A DNA stretch of 64,000 nt from JBFHIZ01 sp963666475 (GTDB lineage: Bacteria; Bacillota; Clostridia; Lachnospirales; Lachnospiraceae). The position numbers and the translations under genes are program-made. The notes under the pieces were generated by a model. It searched no databases. It was not told where the DNA came from and worked only from the letters and a program-made list of their open reading frames with translations. Positions within the stretch are counted from its first letter, which is position 1; the number at the start of each line of letters is the position of its first letter. Where the stretch lies: positions 248,001-312,000 of the forward strand of contig OY762821.2 in assembly GCA_963666475.2 (NCBI GenBank). The letters are read 5' to 3'. This document shows positions 9,023-17,939 of the stretch, piece after piece.

Positions 9023-9859
9023 ATGCAGTATAAAATAGTTGTGGATAGTTGTTGTGAGATACCGAGAGAATTGTTGATTAGAGCAAACACAGAAAATGTT
9101 CCATTTGAAATTGAAGTTGGTGGAAACCGAATTGTAGATGATGAAACATTGAAAACAGAAAGTCTGCTGCAGATTATTGCAGATTCATCTGAATGTGCAA
9201 AAACTTCTTGCCCTTCACCTGAGCTTTTCTTGCGTGCATATGAAGAACCAGAAGTAGAAAGAGTCTACTGCGTGACAATTTCTTCTGAACTTAGCGGAAG
9301 TTATAACAGTGCTAAACTTGCGGAAAATATGTTTGAAGAGTATTATCCGGACAAGAAAATACATGTATTTGATTCAAAGGCAGCATCGGTTGGAGAAACA
9401 CAGATTATGTGGAAAATCATTGAACTTGAAGAAGAAGGTCGTTCTTTTGAAGAAATCGTTGAAACCGTAGAAAAATTCAGAAATGAAATGAAATTATTTT
9501 TCATCCTTGATAATTTGGAAACCCTTAGAAAAAATGGGCGTTTATCTGGATTAAAAGCTATGGTGGCTTCTACGCTTAGTATTAAACCGGTTCTGACAGC
9601 TGTAGATGGGAAAATCGAGCAGATCGCGCAGGCAATAGGTATGCGAAAAGGTCTTCAGAAAATTGTGGATCAAGTGGTTGCAGTTGAGCGAAAAGCAAAA
9701 AAGAGGATTGTAATCTCTCATTGTAATTGTGTAGAACGAGCAGAAAAAATTAAAGAAATGCTCCATGAAAAAATTATGGATGCAGAGATTGTTGTAATCG
9801 AAATGGCAGGTTTAAGTTCTACCTACGCAAATGATGGTGGGATTATTGTAACTGTATAA
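9023..9859 (+). CDS. DegV family fatty-acid-binding protein
   Basis: 278-residue DegV/FakB-type protein. The family binds a fatty acid and in studied bacteria hands it to the kinase FakA. Hallmarks are IVVDSCCEIPRELL at the N-terminus, KTSCPSPELF, the VTISSELSGSYNSAKLA stretch that binds the lipid carboxyl, and RKNGRLSGLKAMVASTLSIK. The start at 9023 is preferred over ATG 9008 because AAAGGA at 9011-9016 is well spaced from it. It has its own promoter and is followed by a terminator, so it is a single-gene unit. Confidence 0.93.
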   Translation: MQYKIVVDSCCEIPRELLIRANTENVPFEIEVGGNRIVDDETLKTESLLQIIADSSECAKTSCPSPELFLRAYEEPEVERVYCVTISSELSGSYNSAKLAENMFEEYYPDKKIHVFDSKAASVGETQIMWKIIELEEEGRSFEEIVETVEKFRNEMKLFFILDNLETLRKNGRLSGLKAMVASTLSIKPVLTAVDGKIEQIAQAIGMRKGLQKIVDQVVAVERKAKKRIVISHCNCVERAEKIKEMLHEKIMDAEIVVIEMAGLSSTYANDGGIIVTV

Positions 9860-9867
9860 ATACATTG

Positions 9868-9897
9868 TAAAAAAAGACCGCGACTGGTCTTTTTTTG
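9868..9897 (+). terminator. Intrinsic terminator after degV
   Basis: GACC at 9876-9879 pairs with GGTC at 9886-9889 around a six-base loop, extended by an A-run on the 5' side and a seven-T run on the 3' side. Confidence 0.85.
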
Positions 9898-9902
9898 TTT
9901 AC

Positions 9903-9931
9903 TTGAAAAAATATTGTAAATAGTCTATACA
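9903..9931 (+). promoter_or_regulatory. Likely promoter for the membrane protein at 9993
   Basis: TTGAAA at 9903-9908 and TATACA at 9926-9931 with a 17-base spacer, just downstream of the degV terminator and about 60 bases before the next start codon. Confidence 0.5.
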
Positions 9932-9992
9932 AAAGAATGTATTGTGTGATAAGATGATTTGGAATTAAAAATAATATGATAGGGGGAAAAAA

Positions 9993-11090
9993 ATGAATAA
10001 TGCAGTAGGGTTTAAGGGGGATTATCGTTATGTTCATATAATGATGATTCTTATTTTTGGTTTATTTTCATGGGGTTGTTGGTATGAAATAGGTATTACA
10101 GAGGGGTTTTTTCTTTATCTTGCACTTATTTGGGGTGTATACGTTTTAATGCTTGTAATTTTACTATTCACCAAGCCAGTTAAGATTAAAGATGGAAAAA
10201 TAATCATTAAGACACGATGGAATAAAGAAATCATTGATTGTAGAGAAGTTGAATCGATCAAAATTCAGAAGAAAAAATCTTTTTTATCTATGAATCGATT
10301 AAGTATTGTTTGGTGTGGAAAAGAAAGAGTGCTTTCTTTAGCAGACGTACAAGGTTTTTTGGATCAAGTTCAGATGAATAATTATCAAGTTGATATTGAG
10401 CGTGATGCGAAAAATTTGAAAGCAACGGGGCAGATCACTTTTGGTAATATGAGTTTTGCACGTAAAGTAAAATGGGTTTCCTCAATGTTAGTGCTTGGTT
10501 TATTACTACTATCATGGGTTTTACCTAGTCATTTCGATGCTTCTGGATATGTAAAAGCAAGTCTGGACTCATTTGTAAAGAATGACAATAAAAAAATCAT
10601 ATCTATAGCAGGAGGAACAGAAGCAGAATTGCAATCAGTATATGATACAGATATGTATGCATTGGTCGATAGTTTGTTTGGGGAAAACATGCCGGATGAG
10701 ATACAAGTTAATACAAAATATCTTTTGGATGATGTTTATAGCAAAGCAAAATATACGGTAAGCGATGAGGAAAAATTAAATGAAGATTCGTATAAAGTGC
10801 TGGTTACCGTAGAACCAATGATTATGTTTGAAGGTTTTGCTGAAGAGTATGATGAAATATGTGATGAGTATCTGGAAACATATGATGAAAGCACTCCAAT
10901 TGATGAAGTTTACGAGATATTATATGTGAAATTGTATGATTTGCTTGAAATACATTCTGAGAATATTGCGTATGGAGATCCAATAGAGTTTACTGTTTAT
11001 ATTAATAAAGGGTCAGATGGGAAATTTTCTTTTGATTCAAACGATATCGAAGAGATTTGGAGAAATACTTTGGACATACAAGATTTATAA
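9993..11090 (+). CDS. Membrane protein of unknown function with DUF5105-like C-terminus
   Basis: 365-residue protein. Two hydrophobic helices lie near residues 12-60, then a PH-like cytoplasmic segment (about 60-150, KIKDGKIIIKTRWNKEIIDC), another helix near 160-178, and an extracytoplasmic acidic domain rich in Asp, Glu and Tyr. The C-terminal half (SLDSFVKNDNKKI, ALVDSLFGENMPDE) resembles the DUF5105 lipoprotein domain, which is a tentative match. AGGGGG lies seven bases before the ATG. It has its own promoter and terminator, so no partner is suggested by context. Confidence 0.7.
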   Translation: MNNAVGFKGDYRYVHIMMILIFGLFSWGCWYEIGITEGFFLYLALIWGVYVLMLVILLFTKPVKIKDGKIIIKTRWNKEIIDCREVESIKIQKKKSFLSMNRLSIVWCGKERVLSLADVQGFLDQVQMNNYQVDIERDAKNLKATGQITFGNMSFARKVKWVSSMLVLGLLLLSWVLPSHFDASGYVKASLDSFVKNDNKKIISIAGGTEAELQSVYDTDMYALVDSLFGENMPDEIQVNTKYLLDDVYSKAKYTVSDEEKLNEDSYKVLVTVEPMIMFEGFAEEYDEICDEYLETYDESTPIDEVYEILYVKLYDLLEIHSENIAYGDPIEFTVYINKGSDGKFSFDSNDIEEIWRNTLDIQDL

Positions 11091-11106
11091 AGTATATATG
11101 CGAAAC

Positions 11107-11141
11107 AAAAACACCTGGATTATTTATCCAGGTGTTTTTGT
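11107..11141. terminator. Bidirectional intrinsic terminator
   Basis: Perfect 14-bp stem: AAAAACACCTGGAT (11107-11120) pairs with ATCCAGGTGTTTTT (11126-11139) around a five-base loop. It lies between convergent genes and has A-runs and T-runs on both sides, so it can serve both strands. Confidence 0.92.
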
Positions 11142-11435
11142 TTAGATGAAAATAAATTCAATGGGGGCAAGTTTGATTAGAAAGATAATCACAACTTGTA
11201 TGATCAGAATCAATGGTAATCCAAATCGAAAATACCATTTTCTGGTTTTATGACGAAACAGATACATACCAAAGATCGTGCCAATCGTGCCACCAATGAT
11301 GGAAAGTACGAAAAAAGTGCCTTCCGGTGTTCTCCATAAGTTTTTTCTTGCTTTTATTTTGTCTCGTCCCATCATGAAAAATGTTAGGATGTTGAGTGCT
11401 ACAAAATAAATGATCAGTATAAAAATAGTATCCAT
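11142..11435 (-). CDS. DUF1294-like small membrane protein
   Basis: 97-residue protein with three or so hydrophobic helices. The DUF1294 signature is visible as MMGRDKIKARKNLWRTPEG, then IGGTIGTIFGMYLFRHKTRK. The family has no well-established function. It lies 15 bases downstream of argG and probably shares its transcript, ending at the terminator at 11107-11141. A link to arginine synthesis is not implied by sequence. Confidence 0.85.
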   Translation of the reverse strand: MDTIFILIIYFVALNILTFFMMGRDKIKARKNLWRTPEGTFFVLSIIGGTIGTIFGMYLFRHKTRKWYFRFGLPLILIIQVVIIFLIKLAPIEFIFI

Positions 11436-11450
11436 GAGACCTACTCTTTC

Positions 11451-12671
11451 TTATTTTGATTTGTTTGCTTCCTGCATTTTTAATGCACGTACTTTGCAAG
11501 AAAGACCAAATAAATTGATGAATCCTTCTGCATCGTGGTGATCATATAAATCACCAGTTGTAAACGAAGCAAGACTTTCATTATACAGAGAGTATGGTGA
11601 AGTCGTTCCTGCTTTGATGATGTTTCCTTTGTAAAGTTTGAATTTCACTTCTCCGGTCACATACTGCTGTGTGGATTTGATGAAAGCAATGGTCGCATCT
11701 GTAAGAGGTGTGAACCATTTACCTTCGTAACAAAGATCTGCAAGTTTGTTTCCCATGTTCTTTTTGAGAGCGTATGTATCGCGATCAAGAATCAGTTCTT
11801 CCAATTGTTGATGAGCTTCCATTAAGATGGTTCCGCCCGGTGTTTCATATACACCACGGGATTTCATTCCAACAACACGGTTCTCAACGATATCGATGAT
11901 ACCAATTCCATGCTTTCCACCCATTTTGTTTAAGGTGCGGATTACATCCGATACTTTCATTTTTTTTCCGTTTACGCTGGTTGGGATTCCGGCTTCAAAA
12001 GTCATGGTCACATACTCTGCTTCGTCAGGAGCTTTTTCTGGGGAAGTGCTAAGTACCAGCAAATGATCAAAATTTGGCTCTGCGGCTGGATCTTCAAGTT
12101 CAAGACCTTCATGACTGATGTGCCAGATGTTACGGTCACGGCTATAGCTTGTAGAAGTGGTAAATGGCAAATCAATACCATGTTCTTTACAATAGTCGAT
12201 TTCCGCTTCACGAGAATCCATATTCCATAGGTCACTTCTCCAAGCTGCAATAATCTTCAGGTCAGGAGCAAGTGCTTTGATACCTAGTTCAAAACGAATT
12301 TGGTCATTTCCTTTACCAGTAGCACCGTGGCAGATAGCAGATGCATTTTCTTTTCTTGCAATTTCGACCAGTCTCTTTGCAATTACAGGACGTGCCATAG
12401 AAGTACCGAGAAGGTATTTGTTTTCGTAGATGGCATTTGCCTGAACACATGGAACGATGTATTCGTCACAGAATTCGTCGATGACATCTTCAATATATAA
12501 TTTTGAAGCTCCGCTAAGTTTTGCACGTTCTTCAAGTCCGTTTAACTCGTCGTCCTGTCCACAGTCGATGCAAACACAGATTACTTCATAGTCAAAATTT
12601 TCTTTTAACCAAGGGATGATTGCAGTAGTATCCAAACCACCTGAATACGCCAAAATAACTTTTTCTTTCAT
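11451..12671 (-). CDS. argG: Argininosuccinate synthase
   Basis: Joins citrulline and aspartate with ATP to form argininosuccinate, the second-last step of arginine synthesis. The N-terminal AYSGGLDTTAIIPWL is the pyrophosphatase-type nucleotide loop, and GATGKGNDQIRFELG is a canonical ArgG motif; the 406-residue length is standard. A GGAGG ribosome site precedes the ATG. It is divergent from the argC operon, 332 bases apart. argF and argH, needed to complete the pathway, are not in this window. Confidence 0.97.
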   Translation of the reverse strand: MKEKVILAYSGGLDTTAIIPWLKENFDYEVICVCIDCGQDDELNGLEERAKLSGASKLYIEDVIDEFCDEYIVPCVQANAIYENKYLLGTSMARPVIAKRLVEIARKENASAICHGATGKGNDQIRFELGIKALAPDLKIIAAWRSDLWNMDSREAEIDYCKEHGIDLPFTTSTSYSRDRNIWHISHEGLELEDPAAEPNFDHLLVLSTSPEKAPDEAEYVTMTFEAGIPTSVNGKKMKVSDVIRTLNKMGGKHGIGIIDIVENRVVGMKSRGVYETPGGTILMEAHQQLEELILDRDTYALKKNMGNKLADLCYEGKWFTPLTDATIAFIKSTQQYVTGEVKFKLYKGNIIKAGTTSPYSLYNESLASFTTGDLYDHHDAEGFINLFGLSCKVRALKMQEANKSK

Positions 12672-13003
12672 AATAAATCTGCCTCCAATTTCATTTCTTA
12701 ATTATTTATAGATGATTTACGCTATTTACAAATATATAAAACCCTAAATTCAAAAAAAGAGATAGGAATTATACATATGATATAGTATATTAAAAGTACA
12801 CGAGTATAAATGTGTCCCCGTGTCATGAAACTAATATACAACAGTATTTTGGAAAAATCAAGAATAAATATGCAGAAAATAAATAAAAATGTATAAATAA
12901 TCATTAATTATGAATAAAAGCTTGATTTTCACATAAAATAATGTATAATTACACAAGTGACCGAATAGGGAGGCTTTTTTATAGGAAATAAGGAGATTTA
13001 GAT
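12672..13003. other. Divergent argG/argC control region
   Basis: 332-base, very AT-rich intergenic region holding the promoters for both arginine transcripts. A plus-strand promoter with an overlapping ARG-box-like site is annotated separately. For argG no convincing promoter pair was found, although a TATAAA hexamer occurs on the minus strand near 12710. No open reading frame of note is present. Confidence 0.6.
12908..12949 (+). promoter_or_regulatory. argC operon promoter with candidate ArgR box
   Basis: TTGATT at 12922-12927 and a perfect TATAAT at 12944-12949 are separated by 16 bases. The segment TTATGAATAAAAGCTTGAT (12908-12926) overlaps the -35 and matches the left half of the Bacillus ARG box (ATGAATAAAA) well, but the right half poorly. 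Repression by ArgR when arginine is plentiful is the expected role. Confidence 0.5.
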
Positions 13004-14056
13004 ATGGTAAAAGTTGGAATTGTTGGAGCAACTGGATATGCAGGAGGAGAACTAGTTCGACTTCTTTCAAAACATAAAGATGTAACAATTGTTTGGTATG
13101 GATCAAGAAGCTATGCGGATCAGGAATTTGGGTCGATCTATCGAAATTTTTTTGAAAGGATCGATGCGAAATGCATAGATATTGAAACGAAGGAAAGTAT
13201 TTTAGAACATGCGGATGAAGTGGATGTGATCTTTACAGCAACGCCACAGGGATTTTGTGCAAGTATTTTGTCTGAAGAGCTTTTAAATAAGGTTAAAATT
13301 GTGGACTTGAGTGCTGATTTTCGAATCAAGGATGTGGAGATATATGAACAGTGGTATCAGATGAAACATCCTGCAAAGGAATTGATTGAGGAAGCAGTCT
13401 ATGGATTATGCGAAATCAATCGAGAAGAAATCAAACAAGCACGATTAATTGCAAACCCGGGATGCTACCCAACGTGTACGACCCTATCGATATACCCATT
13501 ACTAAAAGAAGGGTTGATTGATCCAAAAACGGTAATCGTAGATGCCAAAAGTGGAGTTTCTGGAGCAGGTAGAGGGGCAAAAGTTGCAAATTTATACTGT
13601 GAAGTCAATGAAAATATCAAAGCATATGGGGTGACTTCACATCGACATACACCGGAAATCGAGGAACAGTTGGGGTACGCAGCGAAAGAAGCGATGACTA
13701 TCAACTTCACACCTCATTTAATTCCAATGAACCGTGGGATTTTGACGACTTCTTATGCAACACTTACTAAGAGTGTTACCTATGAGGAAATTAAAGCGGT
13801 CTATGATGCATATTATAAGGAAGAAATGTTCGTTCGTGTATTAGAAAAAGGGGTATATCCCGAGACGAGATGGGTAGAAGGCAGTAACTTTGTGGACGTG
13901 AATTTTCAGATTGATCCAAGAACCAATCGAATTGTTATGATGGGGGCGATGGATAATCTTGTGAAAGGAGCAGCCGGACAGGCAGTACAAAATATGAATT
14001 TGATCTTTGGTCTAGGTGAGACGGAAGGATTGGATTTGGTACCACTGTTCCCATAG
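13004..14056 (+). CDS. argC: N-acetyl-gamma-glutamyl-phosphate reductase
   Basis: NADPH-dependent enzyme of arginine synthesis that reduces N-acetylglutamyl phosphate to the semialdehyde. The Rossmann glycine loop GIVGATGYAGGELVRLL is at residues 4-20. The catalytic cysteine sits in NPGCYPT near residue 150, and HRHTPEIEE near 213 is a family motif. At 350 residues it is normal length. AAGGAG precedes the ATG. It is the first gene of the argC-GNAT-argJ-argB-argD operon. Confidence 0.97.
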   Translation: MVKVGIVGATGYAGGELVRLLSKHKDVTIVWYGSRSYADQEFGSIYRNFFERIDAKCIDIETKESILEHADEVDVIFTATPQGFCASILSEELLNKVKIVDLSADFRIKDVEIYEQWYQMKHPAKELIEEAVYGLCEINREEIKQARLIANPGCYPTCTTLSIYPLLKEGLIDPKTVIVDAKSGVSGAGRGAKVANLYCEVNENIKAYGVTSHRHTPEIEEQLGYAAKEAMTINFTPHLIPMNRGILTTSYATLTKSVTYEEIKAVYDAYYKEEMFVRVLEKGVYPETRWVEGSNFVDVNFQIDPRTNRIVMMGAMDNLVKGAAGQAVQNMNLIFGLGETEGLDLVPLFP

Positions 14057-14067
14057 GTGAAGTATAA

Positions 14068-14511
14068 ATGGTTAGAGAAATGAAAATTGAGGATTATCCA
14101 GAAGTGTTAGCACTATGGAAGCGAATCAAAGGTTTTTTGATTCGAAGCGTGGATGATTCTGAAGAAGGAATTGGAAAGTTTATTAAAAGAAATCCAACGA
14201 CAAGTGTGGTTGCTGTGGAAGACGATAAAGTGGTCGGAAGCGTGTTATGTGGTCATGATGGTCGACAGGGTGTTTTGTATCATGTGTGTGTGGACCCTGA
14301 ATATCGCTTGCATGGAATCGGTAAAGACATGGTTGAACATGCCCTCCAGGCACTTGCAAAAGAGGGGATTTCGAAAGTGACGATTATTGCATTTAAAAAG
14401 AATGATGTGGGTAATCTGTTTTGGCAAGAACTTGGATGGACGATGCATGAGGACCTGAACTATTATTGTTATAAATTAAATCAACAAAATATGGAATTAC
14501 GTGTTGAATAA
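14068..14511 (+). CDS. GNAT family N-acetyltransferase in arginine operon
   Basis: 147-residue acetyl-CoA-dependent acyltransferase fold. The acetyl-CoA loop is in VDPEYRLHGIGKDMVEHAL (Arg/His-x-x-Gly-x-Gly-like), followed by IIAFKKNDVGNLFWQELGW, the usual motif B region. It sits 11 bases after argC and overlaps or abuts argJ, so it is clearly part of the arginine operon. It may be a short N-acetylglutamate synthase, supplying the first intermediate beside bifunctional ArgJ, but a RimI-like protein acetylase is also possible. The substrate cannot be settled from sequence. Confidence 0.88.
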   Translation: MVREMKIEDYPEVLALWKRIKGFLIRSVDDSEEGIGKFIKRNPTTSVVAVEDDKVVGSVLCGHDGRQGVLYHVCVDPEYRLHGIGKDMVEHALQALAKEGISKVTIIAFKKNDVGNLFWQELGWTMHEDLNYYCYKLNQQNMELRVE

Positions 14512-14539
14512 ACAAGTGGATGAAAACGGAGGAAATTTC

Positions 14540-15763
14540 GTGAAAAAAATACAAGGTGGTGTGACTGCTGCAAAAGGATTTGAAGCGGCAGGAACAGAAG
14601 CAAATATCAAATATCAAAATCGCAAAGATATGGCGATTGTTTATAGTAAAGAGCCTTGCGAATCGGCAGGTGTGTTTACTTCAAATATTGTAAAAGCAGC
14701 GCCAGTCCTTTGGGACAAAAAAATTGTAGACATGGATTCAAAAGTTCATGCTGTAATCGTAAATTCTGGAGTTGCAAATGCATGTACTGGAGAACAAGGA
14801 TTAGCTTACTGCGAAGAAATGGCAGCTGTGTTAGAAGAGGAGTTAAATCTTCCCAAATACTCTGTGCTGGTAGCATCGACTGGAGTAATTGGTAGACAGC
14901 TTCCTATGGAGAAAATCAAGGCAGGGGCAAAAATTCTAGCTTCGACTAAGAATGTGTCAATTGAAGCAGGAAATGATGCGGCCCGTGCAATCATGACTAC
15001 GGATACGGTGTCAAAAGAAGTGGCAGTAACCATTGAAATTGATGACAAAATCGTGACGGTTGGAGGAATGTGCAAAGGAAGTGGAATGATTCATCCAAAT
15101 ATGTGTACCATGCTTGGATTTATTACGACAGATGCAAACATTTCAAAAGAACTCTTACAGGAAGGATTGCGCGCTGATGTGCAAGATACATACAACATGG
15201 TTTCGGTAGACGGTGATATGTCTACCAATGATACGGTGTTGGTCCTTGCCAATGGATTGGCTGGCAATAAAAAAATAGAGTCCAAAGGACGTGAATATGA
15301 TTTGTTCATGGAAGCCTTGCATCACATTAATGAGACTTTATCAAAAAAAATGGCTGGAGACGGTGAGGGTGCAACGGCACTTTTCGAAACGAAGGTCATT
15401 CATGCGAAGTCGAAAGAAGATGCAAAAATATTAAGTAAATCAGTAATTTGTTCTTCTTTAACAAAAGCAGCTATTTTTGGGCATGATGCAAACTGGGGAC
15501 GAATCTTGTGTGCACTTGGATATTCTGGGGTCACGTTCGATCCAGATATTGTAGAACTTAGCATTCAGAGTAAGAATGGGGATATTTTGATTTATAAGGA
15601 TGCCAAGGTCACAGATTATTCAGAGGAAGAGGCAACAAAAGTACTATCTGCAGAAGAAGTGACGGTTTTAGTGAATATGCACCAAGGTGATGCAGAGGCG
15701 ACGGCCTGGGGATGTGATCTGACGTATGATTACGTTCGAATCAATGCGGATTATCGGACCTAG
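14540..15763 (+). CDS. argJ: Glutamate N-acetyltransferase / amino-acid acetyltransferase
   Basis: ArgJ moves the acetyl group from N-acetylornithine back to glutamate, allowing the cyclic arginine pathway. The precursor is cut by itself before an invariant threonine; here the site reads HPNMCTMLGFITTDA, so the scissile pair is Cys-Thr rather than the commoner Ala-Thr, and the nucleophile is kept. The VDGDMSTNDTV and FGHDANWGRI motifs are canonical. I chose GTG 14540 (407 aa) because GGAGGA at 14528-14533 is six bases upstream; an earlier GTG at 14501 would overlap the GNAT gene and lacks a good site. Confidence 0.95.
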   Translation: MKKIQGGVTAAKGFEAAGTEANIKYQNRKDMAIVYSKEPCESAGVFTSNIVKAAPVLWDKKIVDMDSKVHAVIVNSGVANACTGEQGLAYCEEMAAVLEEELNLPKYSVLVASTGVIGRQLPMEKIKAGAKILASTKNVSIEAGNDAARAIMTTDTVSKEVAVTIEIDDKIVTVGGMCKGSGMIHPNMCTMLGFITTDANISKELLQEGLRADVQDTYNMVSVDGDMSTNDTVLVLANGLAGNKKIESKGREYDLFMEALHHINETLSKKMAGDGEGATALFETKVIHAKSKEDAKILSKSVICSSLTKAAIFGHDANWGRILCALGYSGVTFDPDIVELSIQSKNGDILIYKDAKVTDYSEEEATKVLSAEEVTVLVNMHQGDAEATAWGCDLTYDYVRINADYRT

Positions 15764-15821
15764 ATGATTTATAAAACAGCAAATAATAACGTGCGTATGA
15801 ACGCATGCAGAGGGAAGTAAA

Positions 15822-16718
15822 ATGACAACAGACATGGCAAAGGTATTAGAAAAAGCAGAAGTATTGATTGAGGCATTACCATATATTCAGCGCTTCAATC
15901 GTCGAATAATCGTAATTAAATACGGTGGAAGTGCGATGAGCAAAGACATTTTACAAGAAAATGTAATTAAAGATGTGGCACTTTTAAAACTTGTTGGATT
16001 TAAACCAATCATCGTACATGGTGGGGGAAAAGAAATCAGCAGATGGACCGAAAAAACTGGAAAAGAGACGACATTCGTAAGTGGACTTCGTGTGACGGAT
16101 GAAGAGACCATGGAACTTGCCGAAATGGTCCTAAATAAAGTCAATAAGAAACTAGTTTCTATGGTAGAGCAGCTTGGAATTCGAGGAATCGGTATCAGTG
16201 GAAAAGATGGTGCGATGTTGAAGGTCGAAAAAAAGTTGATTGATGGACAGGACATTGGATTTGTAGGTGACATTAAAACTGTGGATCCTCAAATTTTAAT
16301 GGATCTTTTAGAAAAGGACTATCTGCCAATTGTTGCGCCTATTGGTATGGATGAGTTTGGAAATTCTTATAATGTCAATGCGGATGATGCAGCATGTGCA
16401 ATTGCAGAGGCAGTTGGTGCAGAGAAACTTGCATTTTTAACAGATATCGAAGGGGTATACAAAGATATGAATGATCCTTCTAGCTTTGTATCACGCATGA
16501 CAGTCAGTGAAATTGATCATTTTATTGAAGAAGGATTTGCAACGGGAGGAATGTTGCCAAAACTTAGAAATTGCCAGACTGCTGTTAAAATGGGGGTAAA
16601 AAGAGTTCATATTTTGGATGGAAGAATTCCGCACTGTTTACTTTTGGAAATCTTTACCAAAAGAGGTATCGGTACCTTGATTTTATCTGATGAAGACATG
16701 AAGACCGTGGAGGAATAA
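15822..16718 (+). CDS. argB: N-acetylglutamate kinase
   Basis: Phosphorylates N-acetylglutamate with ATP. Seen motifs are IKYGGSAM (phosphate-binding), IIVHGGGKEIS (substrate loop), and the later NVNADDAACAIAE and AFLTDIEGVY. At 298 residues it carries an N-terminal helix of about 25 residues ahead of the first strand (AKVLEKAEVLIEALPYIQRF). In the family this helix marks the hexameric, arginine-inhibited type, so feedback control by arginine is expected. It lies 58 bases after argJ and 18 before argD. Confidence 0.97.
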   Translation: MTTDMAKVLEKAEVLIEALPYIQRFNRRIIVIKYGGSAMSKDILQENVIKDVALLKLVGFKPIIVHGGGKEISRWTEKTGKETTFVSGLRVTDEETMELAEMVLNKVNKKLVSMVEQLGIRGIGISGKDGAMLKVEKKLIDGQDIGFVGDIKTVDPQILMDLLEKDYLPIVAPIGMDEFGNSYNVNADDAACAIAEAVGAEKLAFLTDIEGVYKDMNDPSSFVSRMTVSEIDHFIEEGFATGGMLPKLRNCQTAVKMGVKRVHILDGRIPHCLLLEIFTKRGIGTLILSDEDMKTVEE

Positions 16719-16736
16719 TAAGAAAGGCATAAGATA

Positions 16737-17927
16737 ATGATGATGAAAGAATATATTGACCAGGCAGAAGAATCTATTTTACATACCTACAACCGTTTTC
16801 AAATCGTATTGGATAAAGGCGAAGGTGTATTTCTATATGATACGGATGGAAAAGAATATTTGGACTTTGTTGCTGGAATTGCAGTCTTTGCATTTGGTTA
16901 TCACCAACCGGAGTTTACAGAAGCAATCAAACAACAGGCGGATAAGCTTCTTCATACATCAAATTATTTTTATAATGTTCCGTCCATTCGTGCTGCAAAA
17001 AAAATAAATGCACTCACAGGAATGAGCCGTGTGTTTTTTACTAACTCAGGAACGGAAGCAGTTGAAGGTGCAATTAAAGCAGCTAGAAAATATGCGTTTA
17101 CAAAAGATGGACATCAAAATCATGAAATCATTGCGATGGAACGATCTTTTCATGGAAGGTCCCATGGAGCATTGACTGTGACGGGAAATGCAAAATATCG
17201 TGCACCATTTCTTGCGTGGAATGAAAATGTCAAGTTTGCAACATTCAATGATTATGAGAGTGTCATAAAACAAGTAAGTGAAAAAACATGTGCGATCATA
17301 ATGGAAACGGTACAAGGAGAAGGTGGAATCGTTCCGGCGGACAAAGAGTTCCTTAAACAGATACGTACTTTTTGTGATGAACATGATATCCTGTTGATCT
17401 TTGATGAAATTCAGTGTGGGATGGGACGTACAGGCACCATGTTTGCATATGAACAGTATGGAGTAAAGCCTGATATACTGACGCTTGCAAAAGCTTTAGG
17501 AGGAGGCGTACCCGTTGGAGCATTCCTTGTAAATGAAAAAGTAGCGGCAGCTTCACTGGTTGCAGGAGACCATGGAACGACCTATGGAGGAAACCCTTTT
17601 GCGACTGCAGCGGTGGATAAATCCCTTGATTTATTTGAGAAATTACATATAATAGAGAATGTGACTAAAGTTGGAGCATATTTACAGGAGCAGCTGGATG
17701 AAGTAGCAAAAACCTATGAATGTGTAAAAGAACGCCGTGGAATCGGAATGATGCAGGCGTTAGAACTTGATAAGGAAGTCGCACCTATTTTACGAAAAGC
17801 ACTAGATGAAGGTTTGATTTTGATTAATGCTGGTCCGAATATCATACGTTTCGTACCACCTTTGATTATAAACGAAGAGCATGTAGATCGGATGATTTCC
17901 ATACTCAAAAAATGTCTGGATGCTTAG
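16737..17927 (+). CDS. argD: Acetylornithine aminotransferase
   Basis: PLP-dependent class III aminotransferase that makes N-acetylornithine from the semialdehyde and glutamate. Motifs: FTNSGTEAVEGAIKAARKY (cofactor phosphate), ERSFHGRSHGALTVTG, LLIFDEIQCGMGRTG (PLP aspartate), and LAKALGGGVPVGAFL with the Schiff-base lysine. Length of 396 residues is typical. Three ATG codons lie in a row at the start; the first is used here. It is the last core arginine gene of the operon. Confidence 0.96.
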   Translation: MMMKEYIDQAEESILHTYNRFQIVLDKGEGVFLYDTDGKEYLDFVAGIAVFAFGYHQPEFTEAIKQQADKLLHTSNYFYNVPSIRAAKKINALTGMSRVFFTNSGTEAVEGAIKAARKYAFTKDGHQNHEIIAMERSFHGRSHGALTVTGNAKYRAPFLAWNENVKFATFNDYESVIKQVSEKTCAIIMETVQGEGGIVPADKEFLKQIRTFCDEHDILLIFDEIQCGMGRTGTMFAYEQYGVKPDILTLAKALGGGVPVGAFLVNEKVAAASLVAGDHGTTYGGNPFATAAVDKSLDLFEKLHIIENVTKVGAYLQEQLDEVAKTYECVKERRGIGMMQALELDKEVAPILRKALDEGLILINAGPNIIRFVPPLIINEEHVDRMISILKKCLDA

Positions 17928-17939
17928 AAGGAGCTATAC

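Noticed and set aside
14501..14539. Upstream GTG start for argJ, adding 13 residues.
   Set aside because: It would overlap the GNAT gene and has no ribosome site; GTG 14540 has GGAGGA six bases upstream and the added residues are not ArgJ-like.
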